DNA from: Chloroflexota bacterium
GTDB lineage: Bacteria > Chloroflexota > Chloroflexia > Thermomicrobiales > JADLAZ01
Assembly: GCA_020849725.1 (NCBI GenBank)
Contig: JADLAZ010000180.1
Coordinates: 1 to 5,916, forward strand
DNA: 5,916 nt
Direction: 5' to 3'
Shown: in pieces, positions 1 to 5,916 of the stretch
How the letters are laid out: every line of letters begins with the position of its first letter
Numbering within the stretch: position 1 is the stretch's first letter
Notes under the pieces: model-generated
Told to the model about the DNA's origin: nothing
The model's input: only the letters and a program-made list of their open reading frames with translations
The model's database searches: none
Position numbers and translations under genes: made by a program

Positions 1-710
1 CGACCCGAGCACAATACACGTTCGCCGGCCAGGTGGTGGCCCAGCGGGAGACGGTGGTGGCGACCGGGGTGGCGACGCTGGTCTCTCTGCACACCGACCA
101 CCTGGGCAGTGTCAGCGCGGCCACCTCCAGCAGTGGGGCGGTGGTCCACGTCCAGACCTACACGCCGTGGGGCGAGGTGCGCACGGGGGATATCCCCCAG
201 ACGACGCGCGACTTCACCGGGCAGCGGCGGGATGGGACCGGGCTGCTGTTCTACAACGCCCGGTACTATGACCCGCACCTGGGCCTGTTCCTCTCGCCCG
301 ACACCATCGTGCCGGGCACGGCCAGTGGGGCGGGTGGTGGCGCGGCGACGGTCGGGCCGGATGCGCAGGCTAGGCTGGCGGCGCTGACGGTGGGGTCCCA
401 CGAGCCGGCCTGGCAGCCCGTCGTGGGTGCATTGCCCGCGCCGGGCGCGGCATGCTATACTGACGGCGAGCCAACGCCGTACGCGATCGTGCCCGTCGGC
501 GTGCCAGTCCGTCTTCCGGCTGGACGCGATGTCCCACGCCGTGCCGCCCGCTCCAACCCGGGCCACAGCCTGCGCCCCGGTTGCCCGCCCTCTGCTCCGT
601 CCTGCCACGGTCTCTCTGACGCCCCACTTGGTTTGGTTGCCACAGGCCGCGCCACCCGGCCCAGCGCCCGTGTTCGCGCCCTGTCCGCCCCGCCCTGGCC
701 CATCGCTTGA
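1..710 (+). CDS. RHS repeat-associated core protein, C-terminal end, 5' partial, degenerate tail
   Basis: The frame is open from the left edge (first full codon at 3), so the start lies outside the window. Up to about position 410 it is a clear RHS/YD-repeat core: YTFAGQ at the edge, HLGSV (about 99-113), YTPWGEVR (about 162-182), then FTGQ, GLLFYNARYYDP and LGLFLSPDTIVPG (to about 320). In the family this core closes the beta-cage shell of large secreted or surface proteins, and a variable, often toxic, C-terminal tip follows. Here the usual following motif (NRYxYVxNNP...DPxG) never appears in any + frame. From about 415 to the TGA at 708-710 the translation is Pro/Ala/Arg-rich, matches no toxin I know, and runs across the rho promoter and leader. 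I infer that the gene is truncated and the tail is accidental reading. A novel short tip domain is the less likely alternative. No immunity gene follows. Confidence 0.8.
   Translation, partial: TRAQYTFAGQVVAQRETVVATGVATLVSLHTDHLGSVSAATSSSGAVVHVQTYTPWGEVRTGDIPQTTRDFTGQRRDGTGLLFYNARYYDPHLGLFLSPDTIVPGTASGAGGGAATVGPDAQARLAALTVGSHEPAWQPVVGALPAPGAACYTDGEPTPYAIVPVGVPVRLPAGRDVPRRAARSNPGHSLRPGCPPSAPSCHGLSDAPLGLVATGRATRPSARVRALSAPPWPIA
432..461 (+). promoter_or_regulatory. Probable rho promoter (sigma70/sigmaA type, extended -10)
   Basis: A -35-like TTGCCC (432-437) is separated by 18 nt from a -10-like TATACT (456-461). TG one base before the -10 (453-454) gives the extended TGnTATACT form. The expected transcription start is near 468, leaving a leader of about 260 nt before rho. 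TATA-like hexamers are rare in this GC-rich DNA and this one sits on the correct strand just after RHS similarity stops, which supports a real promoter. It has not been tested against alternatives, and part of rho transcription could also come from the RHS side. Confidence 0.55.
436..450. repeat. 15-bp palindrome in the rho promoter spacer
   Basis: CCGCGCC (436-442) and GGCGCGG (444-450) are perfect inverted copies around a single central G. The element overlaps the last two bases of the -35 box and ends 5 bp before the -10 box. That is where a dimeric repressor would occlude RNA polymerase, so an operator is possible. It could also be a chance product of GC-rich sequence, or a hairpin (six pairs with a CGG loop) at the end of a read-through RHS transcript. 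There is no T-tract after it, so it is not a standard intrinsic terminator. Confidence 0.35.
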
Positions 711-731
711 GGAGGAAGTAGGAAGAGCCAC
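468..731 (+). promoter_or_regulatory. rho 5' leader, C-rich and G-poor, possible Rho-binding (rut-like) region
   Basis: This is the untranslated stretch between the presumed transcription start and the rho ATG. By hand count, 541-700 holds 79 C, 43 G, 27 T and 11 A, a strong C-over-G bias. In E. coli the rho gene has a leader where Rho terminates its own transcript, and Rho loads on C-rich, G-poor RNA. By analogy this leader could be an autoregulatory attenuator, which is inference. At its end are AGGAGG (710-715, too far from the ATG for best use) and AGGAAG (720-725, 6 nt before the ATG). An unproven 74-codon proline-rich frame (529-753) runs through it and overlaps the rho start. Confidence 0.4.
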
Positions 732-2081
732 ATGCAGCGCACTACCGACATGACCAGCGACACCGCCCCCGTCGATAGCGACGGGACCGGCCCGGACGGC
801 GTCGAGAAGCGCCTGGCCGTCATCGATCGCACGCTCAGCGTCAGCGAGCTAGAGTCGCGCACCGGCGACGAGTTGCAGGAGCTGGCGCGCGACCTGGAGA
901 TCGCTGGCGCCGGCCGGATGAAGAAGCAGGACCTGATCTTCAAGATCATCCAGGCCAGCACCGAGCAGCAGGGCAGCACCTTCGGCGCCGGCATCCTGGA
1001 GATCCTCGAGGAGGGCTTCGGCTTCCTGCGCCAGGAGCGCTTCCTGCCCGGTCCGGATGACATCTACGTCTCACAGTCCCAGATCCGGCGCTTCGGCCTG
1101 CGCACCGGCGATCGCGTCTCCGGCCAGGTCCGGCCGCCGAAAGAAAACGAGAAGTATTTCAGCCTGCTGCGCGTCGAGGCCGTCAACGGTCTCGACCCGG
1201 AGACGGCCCGCCGCCGCGCCAACTTCGATGGTCTGACGCCGATCTTCCCGATGGACCTGATCAACCTGGAGACGGCCGGCAACATCCTGTCGACCCGGCT
1301 GCTGAACCTGGTCGCCCCGATCGGCCGCGGCCAGCGCGGGCTGATCGTCTCGCCGCCCAAGGCCGGCAAGACGATCCTGCTCAAGAACATCGCCAACGGC
1401 ATCACCCGCAACTACACCGACATTCACCTGATGGTCTGCCTCATCGGCGAGCGGCCGGAAGAGGTGACTGACATGCGTCGCTCGGTCGACGGCGAGGTCA
1501 TCTCGAGCACCTTCGACGAGCCGGTCGAGGACCACACCAAGGTCGCCGAGATGGCGCTGGAGCGCGCCAAGCGGCTGGTCGAAGGCGGCAAGGATGTCGT
1601 GATCCTGCTCGACTCGATCACCCGGCTGGCACGGGCCTACAACCTGGCCGTGCCGCCCAGCGGGCGCACGCTGTCGGGCGGCATCGACCCGGTCGCGCTC
1701 TACCCGCCGAAGCGCTTCTTCGGCGCCGCCCGCAATATCGAGGGTGGCGGCAGCCTGACGATTGTCGCCACCTGTCTGGTCGATACTGGCTCGCGCATGG
1801 ACGACGTCATCTACGAGGAGTTCAAAGGCACGGGCAACATGGAGTTGCACCTCGACCGCAAGCTGGCTGAGCGCCGCATTTACCCCTCGATCGACGTCCA
1901 GCGCTCCGGCACGCGCCGCGAGGAGCTGCTCCTCGACCCGGAGGCGCTGCGCCAGGTCTGGACGATGCGGCGCATGGTCGGCATGCTCGGCGGCACCGAG
2001 GGCATCGAGCTGCTGCTGGGGCGGCTGGCCAAGACCGGCAGCAACGCCGAGTTCCTGGCGACGCTCACCCGCGAGGTGTAG
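732..2081 (+). CDS. rho: Transcription termination factor Rho
   Basis: Rho is a hexameric, ATP-driven RNA helicase/translocase of the cytoplasm that loads on C-rich nascent RNA and dissociates RNA polymerase. The 449-residue product (E. coli 419) has every expected part: a short acidic N-terminal extension, a Rho_N helical domain (about 36-77), an OB/cold-shock-like RNA-binding domain (about 85-152) with GFGF (95-98), Y112 and Y142 matching the primary-site aromatics, and a RecA-type ATPase (about 165-430). Walker A is SPPKAGKT (207-214; K210, K213). The catalytic glutamate is E240 in LIGERPEEV, the Walker B aspartate is D294 in LLDSITR, the Q-loop is SGRTLSGG (310-317), the R-loop is TGSRMDD with R355 at the E. 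coli K326 position, and the arginine finger is R395 in RSGTR. ATG 732 is chosen because AGGAAG ends 6 nt upstream. An in-frame ATG at 750 is possible. The stop lies 15 nt from the convergent transporter stop. Confidence 0.98.
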   Translation: MQRTTDMTSDTAPVDSDGTGPDGVEKRLAVIDRTLSVSELESRTGDELQELARDLEIAGAGRMKKQDLIFKIIQASTEQQGSTFGAGILEILEEGFGFLRQERFLPGPDDIYVSQSQIRRFGLRTGDRVSGQVRPPKENEKYFSLLRVEAVNGLDPETARRRANFDGLTPIFPMDLINLETAGNILSTRLLNLVAPIGRGQRGLIVSPPKAGKTILLKNIANGITRNYTDIHLMVCLIGERPEEVTDMRRSVDGEVISSTFDEPVEDHTKVAEMALERAKRLVEGGKDVVILLDSITRLARAYNLAVPPSGRTLSGGIDPVALYPPKRFFGAARNIEGGGSLTIVATCLVDTGSRMDDVIYEEFKGTGNMELHLDRKLAERRIYPSIDVQRSGTRREELLLDPEALRQVWTMRRMVGMLGGTEGIELLLGRLAKTGSNAEFLATLTREV

Positions 2082-2096
2082 GCCCGGCCATGCCGC

Positions 2097-3317
2097 TCAG
2101 GCGCGCTTGCGCAGCCGTGGCCCGAAGTGCCACAGGAACAGCAGCGCCGACAGCAGCGACGTCACGATGAAAAAGGCGAACACGGGCGCGTAGCCGGCCC
2201 GGACGATCACCTGGCCGGCGATGAAACTGAACAGCGCCCACGAGCCGTTCCAACTAGCGCTGCGGTAGCCGAAGGCGACGGCACGCTGCCGCTCGGGGAT
2301 GAGGCGCGCCATCAGCGTCGCCTCGATCGGCCAGGCGATCGAGAAGGCGGCGACGCGACCGACAAAGGAGAGGACCGCCAGCGCCAGGTTGCCGGTGACG
2401 AGCAGCGGCACGAACAGTGGCAGGATGCCCAACCGCAGCCACACCACGCTCTCCAGCGCTCCGATCCGCCGCGCCAGCGCCGGCCCGGCCAGCGTCAGCG
2501 CCGCGCCCAGCAGGCTGCTGGCGCTGAAGATGAGGCCGACCCCGGCAGTGCTGGCGCCCAGTTCGGCGAAATAGACATTCATGAACGGCTGCGTCGCGCT
2601 GGCGCCGGCTGCCAGCAGCGCGCCGGTCAGCGCGAACACGATCAGGTCCCGCCGCACTGCTCGGCGGGCGCGGGCATCAACCGGGCCGCCGCCGGCCATG
2701 GCCGCGCCACTCTGCGGTGGCGGTCCGATGCGGCGCAGTGGCAGCAGCCCCAACGCCGCCAGCCCAACCCCCAGCACCAGCGTCAGCCGGTCGCGCCACA
2801 GCATCTCGGCCACCAGCAGCACCAGGGCTCCAGGCAGCACGCCGCCCAGCAGGTTGCCGATCGTCACCGACAGCATCTGCACGCCGAAGGTGAGGCTGGA
2901 CACCTCGGTGCGGCGCGCCTCCGGCACGCGCTCAATGACGAGCGGCATGTTCGGCACGATCAGCGCCGCCCAGGCTGCGCCATTGACCAGCCCGGCCGCC
3001 AGCAGCAGCACCGGCTCGGCCGTCAGACACATCGCCAGCGACGACGCCGAGAAGACCGCCAGCCCGACCTGCGTCACGCGCACGGTGCCGGCGCGGTTGA
3101 CGACCGGGCCGAGCAGCACCGCCGCTAGCGCCAGCGCCGCTGTCTGCACGCCGCTCAGCAGGCCGATGAAGTCCTCGCGCAGCCCAAGCTGAGTCAGGTA
3201 CAGGTTGAACAGCGTCAGGAAGACGCCGATTCCAATGTTGCTGAGTAGGCTGTAGAGGGCAAAGGCCCGCATATCCGGCGTCAGCGCCTGCCAGCCCTCG
3301 GTGACGCGCGTCAGCAC
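2097..3317 (-). CDS. MFS (major facilitator superfamily) transporter, 12 TM, substrate unknown
   Basis: This is an inner-membrane secondary transporter. The product is very hydrophobic with two halves of about six membrane segments, joined by a polar Pro/Gly/Arg-rich loop (residues about 195-223 counted from the GTG start). After TM2 the loop GPVVNRAGTVR (about 70-80) fits MFS motif A (GxxxNRxGxxR), which gates the transport cycle. The C-terminus ends in a basic RLRKRA tail, typical of a cytoplasmic end. Substrate cannot be read from sequence; drug or small-metabolite efflux is common in the family. The open frame extends to an ATG at 3443, but those 42 extra residues are Arg/Cys/His-rich and unlike a transporter N-terminus. 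GTG 3317 gives a 406-residue protein with TM1 at about 19-41 and has GAGGG (3326-3330) 8 nt upstream. ATG 3377 is a third option. The only upstream -10-like box is TACACT (3362-3367) with no convincing -35. Rho converges from the other side. Confidence 0.9.
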   Translation of the reverse strand: MLTRVTEGWQALTPDMRAFALYSLLSNIGIGVFLTLFNLYLTQLGLREDFIGLLSGVQTAALALAAVLLGPVVNRAGTVRVTQVGLAVFSASSLAMCLTAEPVLLLAAGLVNGAAWAALIVPNMPLVIERVPEARRTEVSSLTFGVQMLSVTIGNLLGGVLPGALVLLVAEMLWRDRLTLVLGVGLAALGLLPLRRIGPPPQSGAAMAGGGPVDARARRAVRRDLIVFALTGALLAAGASATQPFMNVYFAELGASTAGVGLIFSASSLLGAALTLAGPALARRIGALESVVWLRLGILPLFVPLLVTGNLALAVLSFVGRVAAFSIAWPIEATLMARLIPERQRAVAFGYRSASWNGSWALFSFIAGQVIVRAGYAPVFAFFIVTSLLSALLFLWHFGPRLRKRA

Positions 3318-3325
3318 ACCCCTCG

Positions 3326-3330
3326 CCCTC
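3326..3330 (-). promoter_or_regulatory. Ribosome binding site favouring the GTG start of the MFS gene
   Basis: On the - strand GAGGG lies 8 nt before GTG 3317. A second GAGGGG (3319-3324) lies only 1 nt from it and is too close to act. This site, with the non-transporter-like residues upstream, decides the shorter start. No equally good site was seen for the ATG at 3443. Confidence 0.4.
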
Positions 3331-3471
3331 GGCTCGGACCGCGCCGCGCGGTCGCGTCGGCAGTGTACCTGATGCATTGCCGGCCCGATCCAGGCGCCAC
3401 CCGTCTGGCCGTGCCCGGTACAGCAGCGCGGCACAGGGCGCATCCCGGCGCCCCGCTCGATCTTCAGTGCG

Positions 3472-3540
3472 AGCTACCCGCTTCGACCGGCGGCGGACAC
3501 GACCGGTTTCGGGATGCTATAGCAGGTGACGCGGGTAGCT
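3472..3540. repeat. 10-bp perfect inverted repeat around the hydrolase stop codon
   Basis: AGCTACCCGC (3472-3481) and GCGGGTAGCT (3531-3540) are exact inverted copies separated by 49 nt. In the hydrolase mRNA they could pair, enclosing the TAG stop (3517-3519) and a smaller ACCGG/CCGGT hairpin. There is no T-tract, so this is not a standard intrinsic terminator. It may be a 3'-end stabilising or processing structure, or chance. The intergenic stretch from here to 3318 shows no gene, tRNA or strong promoter to my eye. Confidence 0.4.
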
Positions 3541-5508
3541 GTGCGCCCAGCGTCGGCTGATGTGCGGCAGACCATCGACAGTGATCGCCATGTGGAGAAG
3601 CACCTGGAAGCTGGTGGCATCGCTGGTGATCTGGCCCCGGCTCTGCAGCTCGATCGTCTGGCTCGGCCAGCGGTAGCGCACCGTCTGCCGGCCGCGCACC
3701 AGCGCCCGCGCCGGGTCGCGCTCGTCGACGATGGCGACCGCCTCGGTCCGCGCCTCCTGGACCCACTCCCCGTCGATGGTCGCGGCGCCCTGGCTCTCGA
3801 TGTGGACCTCGGTCCGGCCGGTGCCGCCATCCCTCACGACCCTCCACGCCAGCGGCGCCGGCTCGACCACGTCCGGCAGCCGAATCAGGTCCGGCGTCGG
3901 CAGTGGGTCGTCGGCCGGCGGCACGACCGGCAGCACCAGTCGCGATGGCCGCGCCGGCCCGTGGTGCAGCGTCGTCATCGCCAGCGCCGGCATCGGCCAG
4001 GTGTTGGGGAAGTCAGCGTGCGACAGCGACAGGCGCAGCCGGTGGCCTGGCGCGAATTGCCAGGCGGTGGCATCAAGGTCGAGCGCGATCTCGTAGACAG
4101 CACCCGGTGCGAGCGGTGTGGGGTCGGCATGGGACTCCCGATGGGTCAAGTTCAGCACGCCCTTGGTCACCAGCGCCGAGGCGCCATCGGGCGCGACATC
4201 GCATAGCCGCGCTACAATCGTTGCTATCGACACGCTCGTCGCCAGGTGCAGAACGACACGCGGCTGGCCAATGATCACCAGCGGCTCGGTCAGCGCCGAC
4301 CCGGTGAAGACAGCCGAGAAGGCTTCCTCAGCGCGCTGGTCGCCCGGCAGCACGTGCGGCGCGCCAGCCGAGAACATGCCGAAGCTCGTGCCGACGGCCG
4401 GGTGATGGGCGAGCGTAGCCGTGGCATCGGTGGCAGGCGATACCGGCGACAGCGCATCACCGACCAGGTGCAGGGATTCCTCTCGTGCCCGCGCCAGCGG
4501 CCAGCCGCGCTCGGCCCGCCAGACGCCGCTGGTGTGGCGGCGGTCCTGACGCGGCGGGTCGTAGTGCTGGATATACAGCGTCACCGGCGGCTCGGCCATG
4601 ATGCCGGTGTCGCGCCCGGCCAGCCAGTGGCCAAAGAAGCGCGCCATCTCCCGGTAGTGATCGATCCGTGGCCCCGGCACGCCCTCGTGCGGGCGCGTGT
4701 GCAACCACGGACCGATCAGCAGCTTCTTTGGACAGGTCAGCGCGGCGAACGTGCGCAGGTTGCAGTTGGTGTAGCCATCGCGCCAGCCGCCGATCAGGAA
4801 GGTCGCGCACTGGATCGCAGCGTAGTCCTCGCACAGCGACCCCTGCCGCCACTGCTCATCCTCGGTCGGATGTGCCAGCCAGCGCAGCAGCCACGGCTCG
4901 TTGGCCAGGTGCGCCTCCCAGATGGCCGCCCAGCGAAGGCCAGTCAGGTCCGGGCGCGGCGGCAGCCAGTTGCGTCCGACCATCGCCAACCCGTAGGTGC
5001 CGACGTCATAGAGCATCTGCAGCGCGCCACCCTTGTAGTGGCAGTCGTCGGTGTAGCGCCGGTCGGTGAAGTGCATCGGGCAGATCGCCTTCAGCGCCGG
5101 CGGCCGGTGCATCGCGATCTGGACGGCGTTGAAGCCGCCGTACGACGTGCCGAACAGCCCGACGTTGCCGTTGCTCCAGGGCTGCTCGGCCAGCCAGGCG
5201 ATGGCGGCGACACCATCCATCTGCTCCTGCCGGCAATACTCATCCTCGGCCGTGCCCTCCGAGTCGCCGGTGCCACGCACATCGATGCGCACCGTCGCGA
5301 AGCCGCGCTCGGCGAGATAGCGGTGCCCGTGCCAGCCAGCCCAGGTCGTGTCGTTCTTGCGGTATGGCAGATACTCCAGCACCACCGGCCAGCGGCCGGG
5401 TTCGGCCGGCAGGAACACGTCCGCCGCCAGTGTGGCGCCGTCCGGCATCGGCACGCGCAGCCCGCGCTCGCGGCGGATCGGGTAGCGCGGCTCCAGGTCG
5501 CGGGCCAT
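3517..5508 (-). CDS. CocE/NonD-family alpha/beta hydrolase (X-Pro dipeptidyl-peptidase S15 type)
   Basis: This 663-residue serine hydrolase belongs to the group containing cocaine esterase CocE, X-Pro dipeptidyl-peptidase and glutaryl-7-ACA acylase, which cleave ester or amide bonds. The alpha/beta-hydrolase core (about 10-275, with an inserted helical cap) carries the nucleophile S122 in GTSYGG, D244 in GGWRDGYTN and H270 in GPWLH. Y49 in LPYRKND matches the oxyanion tyrosine. A PepX_C jelly-roll domain follows (about 285-530). A further 130 residues or so end in RRW...YPRHLL, like the RxW...IPRDL ending I recall from longer members of the family. No signal peptide is visible (MARDLEPRYP...), so it should be cytoplasmic. 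The start is firm: GGAGGG lies 5 nt upstream. It sits 25 nt downstream of a peptide-type ABC permease on the same strand, so import followed by intracellular hydrolysis is plausible. Exact substrate and true X-Pro activity cannot be told; annotations as peptidase in this family are often wrong. Confidence 0.93.
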   Translation of the reverse strand: MARDLEPRYPIRRERGLRVPMPDGATLAADVFLPAEPGRWPVVLEYLPYRKNDTTWAGWHGHRYLAERGFATVRIDVRGTGDSEGTAEDEYCRQEQMDGVAAIAWLAEQPWSNGNVGLFGTSYGGFNAVQIAMHRPPALKAICPMHFTDRRYTDDCHYKGGALQMLYDVGTYGLAMVGRNWLPPRPDLTGLRWAAIWEAHLANEPWLLRWLAHPTEDEQWRQGSLCEDYAAIQCATFLIGGWRDGYTNCNLRTFAALTCPKKLLIGPWLHTRPHEGVPGPRIDHYREMARFFGHWLAGRDTGIMAEPPVTLYIQHYDPPRQDRRHTSGVWRAERGWPLARAREESLHLVGDALSPVSPATDATATLAHHPAVGTSFGMFSAGAPHVLPGDQRAEEAFSAVFTGSALTEPLVIIGQPRVVLHLATSVSIATIVARLCDVAPDGASALVTKGVLNLTHRESHADPTPLAPGAVYEIALDLDATAWQFAPGHRLRLSLSHADFPNTWPMPALAMTTLHHGPARPSRLVLPVVPPADDPLPTPDLIRLPDVVEPAPLAWRVVRDGGTGRTEVHIESQGAATIDGEWVQEARTEAVAIVDERDPARALVRGRQTVRYRWPSQTIELQSRGQITSDATSFQVLLHMAITVDGLPHISRRWAHSYPRHLL

Positions 5509-5513
5509 GATGT

Positions 5514-5519
5514 CCCTCC
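5514..5519 (-). promoter_or_regulatory. Strong ribosome binding site of the CocE-type hydrolase
   Basis: GGAGGG on the - strand, 5 nt before ATG 5508, fixes the start. It lies in the 25-nt gap after the permease stop, which fits an operon with independent initiation. No promoter fits in this gap. Confidence 0.7.
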
Positions 5520-5533
5520 GGTGCGCGGGAGCC

Positions 5534-5916
5534 TTACCGCCGCCTCAGGCGCGGGTCGAGCAGCGGCGCGGTCAGGTCCAGCGCCAGCCCGGCCAGGGCG
5601 ACGGTGATGATGATGACCAGCACGACGCCGTGGATCGTGTTGTAGTCGAAGCCGACGACGGCCCGGAACAGCAGCACGCCGATGCCGGGATAACCGAAGA
5701 CCAACTCGACCAGCAGCGCGCCGGAGACGACCTGGCCGAGCGCCAGCCCGAGCGCCGTCGTCTGCGGCAGCAGTGTATTGCGCAACGCGTAGCCGGTCAG
5801 AATGCGGCGCGGGCGCAGCCCCTTGGCCTCGGCCAGCGTCAGATAGTCCTCACTCAGCACCGTCAGCATCATGCCGCGCGCCGACAGCGCCCAGAAGCCG
5901 ATGGCGGCCAGCACCA
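5534..5916 (-). CDS. ABC transporter permease, DppB/OppB (peptide/nickel) type, C-terminal part
   Basis: The gene enters from the right edge, so only about the last 127 residues are present; the TAA stop is at 5534-5536. These proteins form half of the inner-membrane channel of binding-protein-dependent importers for di/oligopeptides, nickel or related solutes. The EAA loop that docks on the ATPase is visible: AEAKGL followed by YALRNTLLP. After it come VSGALLVELVFGYPGIG, a membrane segment (GVVLVIIITVALAGLALDL) and the family ending DPRLRRR. The usual NLxxDxLYxxxDPR ending marks the DppB rather than the DppC partner, so I favour DppB. The first in-frame GTG near the edge is internal, not the start. 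The rest of the permease and any binding protein, DppC and ATPase genes would lie to the right, or upstream in the same operon. No DppC or ATPase gene follows; the hydrolase does, which would make this permease the last transporter gene in its run or an unusual order. Confidence 0.92.
   Translation of the reverse strand, partial: VLAAIGFWALSARGMMLTVLSEDYLTLAEAKGLRPRRILTGYALRNTLLPQTTALGLALGQVVSGALLVELVFGYPGIGVLLFRAVVGFDYNTIHGVVLVIIITVALAGLALDLTAPLLDPRLRRR

Noticed and set aside
415..710. RHS C-terminal toxin tip
   Set aside because: The translation is Pro/Ala/Arg-rich, lacks any toxin motif I know, spans a promoter and leader, and has no immunity gene after it.
455..1063. - strand frame crossing the rho leader and rho N-terminus
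   Set aside because: It overlaps rho coding sequence, has an Arg/Pro/Ser-rich product with no motif, and would be antisense to the promoter.
1071..1850. 259-codon - strand frame inside rho
   Set aside because: It lies wholly within the highly conserved Rho core and its translation (Asp/Val/Gln/Arg-rich) matches no family.
2127..3128. 333-codon + strand frame rich in Gln, Arg and His opposite the MFS gene
   Set aside because: The low-complexity composition comes from reading Leu/Ala/Gly-rich membrane codons backwards. No domain or ribosome site was found.
3318..3443. N-terminal extension of the MFS protein from ATG 3443
   Set aside because: The 42 residues are Arg/Cys/His-rich with no membrane or signal character, and GTG 3317 has a better-placed ribosome site. 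It cannot be fully excluded.
3485..3506. GACCGG repeated at 3485 and 3501, considered as a terminator or iteron
   Set aside because: There are only two six-base copies in GC-rich DNA, and the ACCGG/CCGGT pairing has a 12-nt loop and no T-tract.
4246..5607. Long open frame (453 codons) on the + strand opposite the hydrolase
   Set aside because: It is an antisense shadow of a well-supported gene in GC-rich DNA. The translation is Arg/Ala/Gln/Val-rich without any family motif.
1..5916. CRISPR array, tRNA, rRNA or insertion sequence
   Set aside because: No regularly spaced repeats, no tRNA-like TTCGA arm with acceptor pairing, and no transposase frame or terminal repeats were seen.

Overview
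The window is GC-rich bacterial DNA with long open frames, almost no AT-rich spacers and heavy use of G or C at third codon positions. An RHS core ending in LSPDTIVPG followed by a Gly/Ala-rich stretch resembles RHS proteins I associate with Chloroflexota, and the other genes would fit there. That assignment is inference; a high-GC actinobacterial-type genome cannot be excluded without a search.

Left part, + strand: the window opens inside the 3' end of an RHS-repeat gene. Recognisable RHS core stops near position 410, and the rest of its frame (to 710) looks like untranslated DNA. A good sigma70/sigmaA-type promoter lies at 432-461, with a 15-bp near-perfect palindrome in its spacer. It is followed by a C-rich, G-poor leader of about 260 nt and then a complete gene for transcription termination factor Rho (732-2081) with all key residues intact.

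Right part, - strand: three genes read leftward. First is the C-terminal end of a DppB/OppB-type peptide ABC permease (enters from the right edge, stop at 5534). After 25 nt comes a complete CocE/NonD-family alpha/beta hydrolase (5508-3517) with an intact Ser-Asp-His triad and a strong Shine-Dalgarno. After a spacer of about 200 nt comes a 12-TM major facilitator transporter (probably 3317-2097). Permease and hydrolase look like one operon that may import small peptides or amide/ester compounds and hydrolyse them in the cytoplasm. The transporter may be co-transcribed or separate. Its stop faces the rho stop only 15 nt away.

I see no tRNA, rRNA, CRISPR, insertion sequence or classical hairpin-plus-T-tract terminator. 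I do not see a new multi-gene system. The most interesting part is the rho control region (RHS remnant, palindromic promoter, C-rich leader), which suggests Rho autoregulation.
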